DNA from: Myxococcales bacterium
GTDB taxonomy: Bacteria; Myxococcota_A; Polyangia; Nannocystales; Nannocystaceae
Reading direction: 5' to 3'
DNA length: 64,000 bases
Assembly (NCBI GenBank): GCA_020633335.1
Contig: JACKDU010000014.1
Location: 62,001-126,000 of the forward strand
In this document: positions 57,872 through 64,000 of the stretch, piece after piece
How the letters are laid out: each line of letters begins with the position of its first letter
Numbering within the stretch: the first letter of the stretch is position 1
Program-made: the position numbers and the translations under genes
Notes under the pieces: model-generated
The model's database searches: none
What the model was told of the DNA's origin: nothing
The model's input: only the letters and a program-made list of their open reading frames with translations

Positions 57872-59767
57872 ATGTCCGAGAGCACGGCGATGAGTGTGAT
57901 GCGGCGAGACGACGTCGAGGTCGACGTCCTCCTCGTCGCCGCCGATCGTCAGCGCGTCGCCGGCCTCGTCGACGACCTCGCCGACGCGCCGCTCCGCGTC
58001 GGTGTGCTCCGGGCGGACGCCGACGCGCCGGAGCGCATCGAGGGTCACCTCGCCCGCCGCGGCGTCGTCTTCGTCGAGCTCGGATCGCCGGCCGGGGTCG
58101 CGTTGATCGCCGCGACCAAGGCCCTCCCGTACGCGACCTGCGTGGCCCTGGTCGAGCCCGCGGAGATCGCCGCGGCCCTCGCCGCCGGCGCGGACGATGT
58201 GCTCGTCACCCCCTGGCGCTCGGCCGATCTCCTCGCCCGCGTCGAGGTCGCGCGGGCGCGGGCGCAGAAGATCGATCCGGAGCTCGCGCCCTGGCCGATG
58301 CACGGACCCGACGCGCTCGCGGTCCTCGACGACGCGGGGATCATCACCGCCTGGAACCTCGCCGCCACCGACCTCCTCGGCCACGACGCGCGCGAGGTGC
58401 TCGGTCGCCCCTTCACGACGCTCCTCGACGAGCTCGACGGCGTCGGCATCCTCGCGGCGATCTGCGGGGGCACGAGCGAGAGCCTCGGCGACGTCCGGCT
58501 CCGCCGCGTCGACGCGCCGAGCTCGGTCCACACCCTCCACATCGCCCGCTGGCGCAGCGGCGATCGCCGGCGCATCGGCGTCCGGATCGATCCGGCCGCC
58601 GACGTCTCGGCCGAGCTGATGCGGATCGCCTCGTTCCCCGAGCTCAGCCCGCTGCCGGTCTTTGAGCTGACCCCCGCCGGCGAGGCGACCTACATCAACC
58701 CGGCGCTCCTCGCCCTCGAGCCCGAGCTCCGCGAGGCGCTCCTCGACGCCGCGCGCCGCCGCCTCGACCGCAGCCCCGAGGCGCTCGGCACCCTCCGCTG
58801 CGACGTGATGGGGGCCGATCGCTGGTTCCACCTCGAGATCCAGCCGACCCCGGAGTGGGGGAGCGTCCGCGTCTACGCGCAGGACATCACCGAGCGCAAG
58901 CAGGCCGAGCTCTCGCTCCGCGAGGCCCACGCGACGCTCGAGCGCAAGGTCGACGAGCGCACCCGGGATCTCCAGCGCGAGGTCAAGATCCGCAAGCGGG
59001 CGGAGGAGGCCGCGCTCTCGGCGAGCGAGGCCAAGAGCTCCTTCCTGGCGACGATGAGCCACGAGCTGCGGACGCCGCTCAACGCGATCATCGGCTACGG
59101 CGAGCTGGTCCAGGAGGACCTCGGCCCGCGGAGCCCCTCGTCGCCCGACCTCGATCGGATCCTAGCGGCCGCCCGCCACCTCCTCGGCCTCATCAACGAC
59201 ATCCTCGACCTCTCGAAGATCGAGGCCGGGCAGATGACGCGGATCGACGAGGTGGTCGACGTCGCCGCGGCGATCGCCGAGGTCGCGGCCGTCGTCACGC
59301 CGGCGGCGCGGGCCCGCGGGGATCGCCTCGAGGTCGACGTCTCGCCGGGTCTCCCGCGCCTCAACACCGACGGTCGGGCGCTCCGGCAGATCCTGATGAA
59401 CCTCGTCGGCAACGCCGTCAAGTTCACCCGCGACGGGGCCGTGACGGTCCGGGCGGCCCTCCACGAGGGCCCCACGCCGACCCTCGAGATCGCCGTCCGC
59501 GACACCGGGATCGGGATCCCCGCCGACAAGCTGCGGACGATCTTCGAGCCCTTCACCCAGGCCGACTCGTCGACGATCCGCGAGTACGGCGGCACCGGCC
59601 TCGGCCTGACGATCTCGCGGAAGCTCGCCGAGCTCCTCGGCGGCGCGCTCGAGGTCGCGTCGGTGGTCGGGGTCGGCTCGATTTTCACCCTCCGAATCCC
59701 CGCCGAGCGCGCAGAGCCGCGGTCGGGCGGCGGAGACAATGATGACAGCGCGGGGGCACCGCGATAA
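57872..59767 (+). CDS. Sensor histidine kinase with pseudo-receiver and PAS domains
   Basis: 631 residues, no membrane segment. Residues 10-125 are receiver-like (VDVLLVAADRQRVAGLV, VVFVELGSP, DDVLVTPWRSADLLARV), but the phospho-Asp is Glu and the conserved Lys is replaced. Two PAS-like regions follow (AVLDDAGIITAWNLAATDLLG; VFELTPAGEATYINPALLAL ending in YAQDITERKQAE), then a coiled coil. HisKA SHELRTPLNAIIGYGEL and HATPase motifs (LVGNAVKF, RDTGIGIP, GTGLGLTI) are intact. It starts the stress operon, so it may feed signals into Rsb components. ATG 57872 preferred; a TTG lies 27 bases upstream. Confidence 0.9.
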   Translation: MSESTAMSVMRRDDVEVDVLLVAADRQRVAGLVDDLADAPLRVGVLRADADAPERIEGHLARRGVVFVELGSPAGVALIAATKALPYATCVALVEPAEIAAALAAGADDVLVTPWRSADLLARVEVARARAQKIDPELAPWPMHGPDALAVLDDAGIITAWNLAATDLLGHDAREVLGRPFTTLLDELDGVGILAAICGGTSESLGDVRLRRVDAPSSVHTLHIARWRSGDRRRIGVRIDPAADVSAELMRIASFPELSPLPVFELTPAGEATYINPALLALEPELREALLDAARRRLDRSPEALGTLRCDVMGADRWFHLEIQPTPEWGSVRVYAQDITERKQAELSLREAHATLERKVDERTRDLQREVKIRKRAEEAALSASEAKSSFLATMSHELRTPLNAIIGYGELVQEDLGPRSPSSPDLDRILAAARHLLGLINDILDLSKIEAGQMTRIDEVVDVAAAIAEVAAVVTPAARARGDRLEVDVSPGLPRLNTDGRALRQILMNLVGNAVKFTRDGAVTVRAALHEGPTPTLEIAVRDTGIGIPADKLRTIFEPFTQADSSTIREYGGTGLGLTISRKLAELLGGALEVASVVGVGSIFTLRIPAERAEPRSGGGDNDDSAGAPR

Positions 59768-59789
59768 CCTGAAGGGACCAGGAGCGACG

Positions 59790-60827
59790 ATGAAGGTCAC
59801 GGATATCGATCTCCAAAAGATGCTGCGCTTCGATCCGGGGACAGGGCGCATCCTCCTCGGCGAGGACCGGATGTTGATCTTCCGCCAGGACGCGCTCGCG
59901 TCGCTGCGGCAGCTCCTCGGCGATCAGCTCGGCGATCGTCGGACGCGGGCGATCCTCTCGCAGTTCGGCCACCGCTGCGGCACCGGCGACTACGACACCC
60001 TGAGCCGCGCCTACGACTGGGAGACCGAGATGGACCGGATGAGCGCCGGCCCGGCGCTCCACACCTGGGAGGGGATCGTCCACGTCGAGCCGACCTTCCT
60101 CGAGTACGACCGCGGCACCGGCCACTTCCACATGCGCGGGATCTGGCGCAACTCCTACGAGGCCGAGATCCACCGCGACCTCCACGGCCTCGCCGACGCG
60201 CCGGTCTGCCACACGCTCACCGGCTACGCGAGCGGCTGGTGCTCCTCCTTCTTCGGCAAGCCGACGGTGGCGATCGAGACCAAGTGCGCGGGCATGGGGG
60301 CCGAGCGCTGCGAGTTCGAGATCCGCCGCCCCGAGGCCTGGGGGCCCGAGGCCGACCCCTGGAAGGCGTCGCTCCAGCCGAGCGAGATCTCGCTCTCGCG
60401 GGAGCTCGAGGCGAAGATGGCGGTGATCGAGCAGCAGGAGGTCGCGATCTCCGAGCTGACGACGCCGGTGATGGAGATCTGGGATGACGTGCTCCTCCTC
60501 CCGGTCGTCGGCATCGTCGACACCCGGCGGAGCATGGACATCATGAACAACCTCCTCGAGAGCATCGAGCGGACCAAGGCTCGCTGCGTGATCATCGACG
60601 TCACCGGCGTCGAGGTCGTCGACACCAAGACCGCCGACTACCTGATCAAGGTGATGCGGGCGGCGGGCCTCCTCGGCTCCCGCTGCGTCCTCACCGGCCT
60701 CTCGTCGGCGATCGCCCAGACCCTGGTCGAGGTCGGCGCCGATCTCAGCGAGGTCCGCACGCTCCGCGGGATCAAGGAGGGGCTCAAGGACTGCCTGAAA
60801 TTCCTCCGGCAGCTCGGCCAAGGGTAG
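59790..60827 (+). CDS. RsbR-type stressosome protein with V4R-like sensor and STAS domain
   Basis: 345 residues. The N-terminal part carries a XylR-N/4-vinyl-reductase-like sensor (about 20-200; YASGWCSSFFGKPTVAIE and TKCAGMGAERCEFEI are typical of V4R), followed by a linker helix (LSRELEAKMAVIEQQEVAI) and a STAS domain. The STAS has both phosphorylatable threonines in canonical RsbR positions (GVEVVDTKTADY and GLSSAIAQTLVE). It should bind a small molecule, form the stressosome with RsbS and be phosphorylated by RsbT. AGGAG lies six bases before ATG 59790, 22 bases after the kinase stop. The ligand is unknown. Confidence 0.87.
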   Translation: MKVTDIDLQKMLRFDPGTGRILLGEDRMLIFRQDALASLRQLLGDQLGDRRTRAILSQFGHRCGTGDYDTLSRAYDWETEMDRMSAGPALHTWEGIVHVEPTFLEYDRGTGHFHMRGIWRNSYEAEIHRDLHGLADAPVCHTLTGYASGWCSSFFGKPTVAIETKCAGMGAERCEFEIRRPEAWGPEADPWKASLQPSEISLSRELEAKMAVIEQQEVAISELTTPVMEIWDDVLLLPVVGIVDTRRSMDIMNNLLESIERTKARCVIIDVTGVEVVDTKTADYLIKVMRAAGLLGSRCVLTGLSSAIAQTLVEVGADLSEVRTLRGIKEGLKDCLKFLRQLGQG

Positions 60828-60837
60828 GGGGCGCCCC

Positions 60838-61254
60838 ATGGCACGGACGATCCCGATCATCAAGCTCCGCCAGAACCTGATCGTCTCGATCCAGATCGAG
60901 CTGACCGATCGGATCGTCGGCGAGCTCAAGGAGAACCTCGCCCACGACCTCCGGCTCTTCGAGGTGTCGGGGCTGGTGATCGAGGTCTCGGCGGTCGACT
61001 TCCTCGACTCCTACATCGCCCGATCGATCCAGCAGATCGCCAAGATCGCGGCCTGCATGGGGACCCAGACGGTCCTCGCCGGGCTCGACGCCTCGGTCGC
61101 GATCACTCTGGTCGAGATGGGGGCGGACATGCTCGGGGTCGAGACGGCGCTCGATCTCGAGGACGCGCTCGACCTCCTCGAGGCCCGCCAGGCGGAGGCC
61201 CGTCGAGAGGACGACGAGGTGGTCGCGGCGATCTACCGGGAGCTGGAGGACTAG
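60838..61254 (+). CDS. rsbS: RsbS-like STAS protein
   Basis: 138 residues, a bare STAS domain. VSAVDFLDSYIARSIQQI keeps a Ser in the position phosphorylated by RsbT in RsbS (Ser59 in B. subtilis). It forms the stressosome core with RsbR and holds RsbT until phosphorylated. Sits 10 bases after the RsbR-type gene and six before the RsbT gene. The acidic C-terminal tail (EARREDDEVVAAIYRELED) is longer than usual. Assignment rests on order and on the conserved serine. Confidence 0.88.
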   Translation: MARTIPIIKLRQNLIVSIQIELTDRIVGELKENLAHDLRLFEVSGLVIEVSAVDFLDSYIARSIQQIAKIAACMGTQTVLAGLDASVAITLVEMGADMLGVETALDLEDALDLLEARQAEARREDDEVVAAIYRELED

Positions 61255-61260
61255 GCCCGT

Positions 61261-61908
61261 ATGGCGAATTTCGCGGAGATCTGCGCGATCCTCGGTCGCC
61301 ACGTCAGCGCCTCGTCCGCCCGGACGATCGCCCGGATGGCGATCACGCGGATCGGCGTCCGCGAGCACGCGCTCGAGGGGCTCAGCGACACCGGGCCGCT
61401 CCTCCGAGAGCTCCACCGCGGCCTCGACCTCTTCTCGGTCTCACCGACCGCGCGACGCCTCTGCCAGGAGCAGCTCGACGGCCTCCTCGGCGGGAAGCGG
61501 GCGGGCGCGGTCGGGGGCGCGGAGATCCGGGTCACGATCGTCGACGAGACCCACATCGTCGAGGCGCGGACCAGGGCGCGGGCGCTCGCCGTCGAGCTCG
61601 GCTTCGGGCGCACCGACCAGGTGAAGATCGCCACCGTCGTCTCGGAGCTCGCTCGCAACATCTATCACTACGCGCGCACCGGCCAGATCCGCGTGATCCG
61701 CAGCGACGCGCCGCGCCGGGGGATCGTCGTCGAGGCCAGCGACGACGGCCCGGGGATCGCCGACGTCGAGCTGATCCTCTCCGGCTCCTACCGCTCGCGC
61801 ACGGGGCTCGGCCTCGGCCTCATCGGCTGCCGAAACCTCATGGACGAGTTCGCGATCGACACCGCCCCGGGCGAAGGTACTCGAGTTCGCGCTAGCATGT
61901 ACCGATGA
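61261..61908 (+). CDS. rsbT: RsbT-like serine kinase/switch protein with N-terminal extension
   Basis: 215 residues, about 90 more than RsbT. Residues 95-215 are RsbT-like: VVSELARNIYHYARTG (N box), DDGPGIAD (G1) and GLGLGLIGCRNLMDEF (G2), a GHKL serine kinase that phosphorylates RsbS/RsbR, then binds and activates its phosphatase partner. The N-terminal 90 residues (MANFAEICAILGRHVSASS..., with LHRGLDLFSVSPTARRL) are helical and of no known family. The stop overlaps the rsbX-like start by four bases (ATGA). The extension may add a docking site or regulatory function. Confidence 0.87.
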   Translation: MANFAEICAILGRHVSASSARTIARMAITRIGVREHALEGLSDTGPLLRELHRGLDLFSVSPTARRLCQEQLDGLLGGKRAGAVGGAEIRVTIVDETHIVEARTRARALAVELGFGRTDQVKIATVVSELARNIYHYARTGQIRVIRSDAPRRGIVVEASDDGPGIADVELILSGSYRSRTGLGLGLIGCRNLMDEFAIDTAPGEGTRVRASMYR

Positions 61909-62474
61909 TCGACGGCGTCGAGATCGCGGCGGCGGTTCGGGCGATGCCCGGCGAGCGCGCGTGTGGGGATCGGGCGGTCTATTGGCGCGACGAGGACGTG
62001 CTCCTGGTCGCGGTCATCGACGGCCTCGGTCACGGGCCGCATGCGGCGACCGCCGCCGAGGCCGCGGTCGCCTACGTCGCCGAGCACCGGGCCGAGTCCC
62101 TCGAGCAGATCGTCACCGGCTGCGACCGGGCGCTCCGCGGGACCCGCGGGGTGGTGATGACCCTCCTCCGCCTCCGCGAGAGCACCGGTGAGTGCTGGCA
62201 CCTCGGCGTCGGCAACGTCGAGGCCCGCATCATCGGCGCCGACGCGCCCCTGCTGACGAGCCCGGGGGTCGTCGGCGCGCGCCTCCGTCAGGTCCGGCTG
62301 CGCTCGTTTGTGCTCGCCCGCGGGGTCACCGTGATCCTCTACACCGACGGGATCTCGAGCCGCTTCCCGATCCGCGAGCTCCAGGGGCGGGGGGCCGAGG
62401 CGATCGTCCGGGTGCTCCTGACCGAACACGCCAAGGACCACGACGATGCCGGGTGCGCCGTCCTCGTCACCTGA
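61905..62474 (+). CDS. rsbX: RsbX-like PP2C-type phosphatase
   Basis: 189 residues. Compact PP2C/SpoIIE fold with AVIDGLGHG (metal-binding Asp and Gly motif), a central LRLRESTGECWHLGVGNVE strand and TDGISSRFP, then DDAGCAVLV. RsbX resets the stressosome by dephosphorylating RsbS and RsbR. Overlaps the preceding gene by four bases and the next by 29, typical of a tightly ordered stress operon. The metal Asp residues seem complete. Confidence 0.87.
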   Translation: MIDGVEIAAAVRAMPGERACGDRAVYWRDEDVLLVAVIDGLGHGPHAATAAEAAVAYVAEHRAESLEQIVTGCDRALRGTRGVVMTLLRLRESTGECWHLGVGNVEARIIGADAPLLTSPGVVGARLRQVRLRSFVLARGVTVILYTDGISSRFPIRELQGRGAEAIVRVLLTEHAKDHDDAGCAVLVT

Positions 62475-62910
62475 GGAGCGCCACAGCGTCAGCGGCGCGA
62501 GCGAGGTCGTCGCCCTCCAGGTGCGCGCCCGCGAGTTCGCGGCCGCGGCTGGCCTCGGCAGGGTCGGCCAGTGGGAGCTGGCGATCGCCGTCAGCGAGGC
62601 CGTGACCAACATGATCAAGTACGGGGGCGGCGGCGAGTTGATCCTCCGGCGCGGCGAGCACCCGCGTCCCTTCGTCGAGTTCGAGGCCCGCGACCGCGGC
62701 CGCGGGATCCCGTCGATCTCCGACGCCCTCGTCGACAACATCTCGGAGGGGGAGGACGCGCGCGAGGCCAGCGACCCGCGGCGCCGGCGGGGGCTCGGGC
62801 TCGGGCTCGGGGCGATCCAGCGGCTCACCGACGAGGTCGAGATCCACAGCGAGCCGGGCGTCGGAACGACGCTCCGGGCGCGCAAGTGGATCTCCGGCAG
62901 TGGACGCTGA
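62446..62910 (+). CDS. rsbW: RsbW-like anti-sigma/serine kinase (GHKL) protein
   Basis: 154 residues. GHKL ATP-binding fold of the anti-sigma-factor group: AIAVSEAVTNMIKYGGGG (N box), ARDRGRGIPS (G1) and RRRRGLGLGLGAIQRL (G2), ending LRARKWI. In other species such proteins bind a sigma factor or phosphorylate an anti-anti-sigma STAS protein. No sigma factor gene is in the window. The first 15 residues overlap the previous gene, and the ATG is the first plausible start. Could equally act as a second RsbT-like switch. Confidence 0.82.
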   Translation: MPGAPSSSPEERHSVSGASEVVALQVRAREFAAAAGLGRVGQWELAIAVSEAVTNMIKYGGGGELILRRGEHPRPFVEFEARDRGRGIPSISDALVDNISEGEDAREASDPRRRRGLGLGLGAIQRLTDEVEIHSEPGVGTTLRARKWISGSGR

Positions 62911-62986
62911 GAACCTCGGGGGGACGTCTGCGCGGCCGTGGGCCGAGTTGGTTGCGATCGGCGGGCGCGGCTGCGACGATCGGAGA

Positions 62987-63862
62987 ATGAGCGCTGGGGA
63001 GGTGGATGACCTCGCCGCCGAGGTGGTGGCGCTGCGGGCCGAGAACGCGGCGTTGCGGGCCGAGAACGCGGCCAACGCCGCGTCCCACGAGATCTTCCGC
63101 GTCCTCTTCGAGCACTCGAGCGACGCCCACCTGCTCTTCGACGAGGGCGGGATCATCGACTGTAACAACGCGGCGATCGAGATGCTCCGCTGCGCGGACA
63201 AGGCCGAGGTGCTGCGCCTCCACCCGGCCGTGCTCTCGCCGGAGCGCCAACCCGACGGTCGCCTCTCGACGGAGAAGAGCGTCGAGATGGATCGGCGGGC
63301 GCGGGTCGCCGGCTTCCACCGCTTCGAGTGGGTCCACCGCCGGATGGACGGCGAGCTCTTCCCGGTCGAGGTGACGCTGACGCCGGTCCGCGTCGGCGCC
63401 GGCGAGGCCCTCCTCGTCGTCTGGCACGACCTCACCGAGTTCAAGGCTCGGGAGGCGGCGATGCAGGCGCAGATCGAGATGATCCAGGCGCAGCAGGCCG
63501 AGATCCACCGCTTGATGATGCCGGTGATCGAGGTCGGCGAGGGGGTCCTGATGGTCCCGATCCTCGGCGGGATCGACGGCGAGGCGCTCCACGAGCTCGT
63601 CGGCCCGGTCCTCGAGGCGATCGGCGCCAACAAGGCGCGGGCCCTGGTCATCGACCTCACCGGGCTCCATGACGCCGACGCGGCGACCTCCCGCCACCTC
63701 GTCCGCCTCCTCGCGGCCGCCCGCCTGATCGGCGCGACCGGCTACGTCTCCGGCGTCCGCGCGGGGGTCGCCCGCGCCCTCGTCGAGGCCGACGTGCGCC
63801 TCGACGGGGTCACCGTCCTCGGCTCCCTCCGCGAGGTGCTGGGGCGCCTCTCGGGCCGCTGA
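62987..63862 (+). CDS. RsbR-like PAS-STAS protein without phospho-threonines
   Basis: 291 residues. An N-terminal coiled coil (VVALRAENAALRAENAANAA) leads to a PAS domain (LFEHSSDAHLLFDEGGIIDC ... GELFPVEVTLTPVR), a helix (AQIEMIQAQQAEIHRL) and a STAS domain. The STAS aligns gap-free with the RsbR-type protein at 59790, but both threonines that RsbT phosphorylates are Ala (GLHDADAATSRH; GVRAGVARALVE). ATG 62987 with GGAG nearby is preferred; a GTG at 62900, overlapping rsbW, would add 29 residues of lower bias. It may be a regulatory, non-phosphorylatable stressosome subunit. Confidence 0.85.
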   Translation: MSAGEVDDLAAEVVALRAENAALRAENAANAASHEIFRVLFEHSSDAHLLFDEGGIIDCNNAAIEMLRCADKAEVLRLHPAVLSPERQPDGRLSTEKSVEMDRRARVAGFHRFEWVHRRMDGELFPVEVTLTPVRVGAGEALLVVWHDLTEFKAREAAMQAQIEMIQAQQAEIHRLMMPVIEVGEGVLMVPILGGIDGEALHELVGPVLEAIGANKARALVIDLTGLHDADAATSRHLVRLLAAARLIGATGYVSGVRAGVARALVEADVRLDGVTVLGSLREVLGRLSGR

Positions 63863-63906
63863 TCGCTCGCCCTCGCGGCCCTATTCTTTTCGTGGTGCTC
63901 AAATAA

Positions 63907-63926
63907 ACATGTTCATATGGACATGT
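63907..63926. terminator. CATGTCC-family hairpin
   Basis: ACATGTTC-ATAT-GGACATGT, 8-bp stem with one G-U pair, downstream of the PAS-STAS gene and before a convergent gene. Confidence 0.68.
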
Positions 63927-63938
63927 CCGATGGGCGCC

Positions 63939-64000
63939 TCAGTAGCTCTTCGGGATCCCGGCGACGACCGCGTTCATCGCGGTGAGGACGCCGACGTGGC
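63939..64000 (-). CDS. Partial gene, C-terminus only
   Basis: Open minus-strand frame entering from the right edge and ending at TGA (63939-63941). The visible tail reads VGVLTAMNAVVAGIPKSY. Too short to assign; codon bias agrees with coding. It would be convergent with the PAS-STAS gene. Confidence 0.5.
   Translation of the reverse strand, partial: HVGVLTAMNAVVAGIPKSY

Noticed and set aside
1..64000. CRISPR arrays, insertion sequences, prophage, rRNA or tRNA genes
   Set aside because: No regularly spaced repeats, transposase motifs or RNA gene signatures were seen on either strand.

Overview
This window is a very GC-rich chromosome segment (codon third positions almost always G or C). It looks like a predatory or soil myxobacterium, most likely of the Nannocystis/Plesiocystis/Enhygromyxa type. 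The signs are many lipoproteins with low-complexity Ser/Thr/Asp linkers after the lipobox, a MYXO-CTERM-type tail (gene at 52333), a Pkn-type Ser/Thr kinase with a TPR region, cysteine-rich secreted proteins, and a full stressosome/Rsb partner-switching module. No phage, transposase, CRISPR, rRNA or tRNA was recognised. Taxonomy is inferred from gene style, not from a marker tree.

Layout. 1-2.3 kb: a reverse operon merR-folE-histidine phosphatase, divergent from a pteridine-reductase-like SDR. 2.3-7 kb: rpsU with a clear sigma70 promoter, an unknown protein, a frame-broken endonuclease/phosphatase-family protein, a cysteine-rich lipoprotein and a VKOR-DsbA fusion likely to fold it. 7-24 kb: a SWIM-SNF2 helicase, a Tat-exported amine oxidase, CstA, SulP (with a possible 18-residue membrane peptide upstream), a Tat-exported pirin, a frame-broken APC transporter and a PHM-like copper lipoprotein. 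23-31 kb: radical SAM, tandem rhodanese, secreted or outer-membrane proteins, a VOC protein, a 2,4-dienoyl-CoA reductase-like SDR, an enoyl-CoA hydratase, a VTT/DedA protein and MobA. 31.9-42.6 kb: Pkn kinase, HemB, an exported GH94-like protein, a phospholipase D family protein and tandem prolyl iminopeptidases.

The most unusual locus is 42.8-50.7 kb. Three tightly coupled genes encode a DUF4139-like lipoprotein, an Hsp90-like (GHKL) ATPase and a 1328-residue protein whose N-terminus is a degenerate copy of that ATPase fold. The first two genes meet at a textbook -1 slippery heptamer (A AAA AAG) placed so that slippage would fuse them. At 54.4-55.9 kb is a protein with the layout of a Hel308/Ski2 helicase, eroded nucleotide-binding motifs and a beta-clamp-like C-terminal motif. 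It is divergent from a WYL regulator across a dyad-rich region. At 57.9-63.9 kb a sensor kinase with a pseudo-receiver is followed by RsbR (V4R type), RsbS, RsbT, RsbX, RsbW and a second RsbR lacking both phospho-threonines.

Across the window, two non-coding patterns recur: a hairpin family (CATGTCC-N4-GGACATG) at gene 3' ends, and TANNNT hexamers 6-8 nt before start codons, which imply leaderless transcripts. Three genes are each broken in a way that one added base would repair, so indel errors in the sequence are possible.
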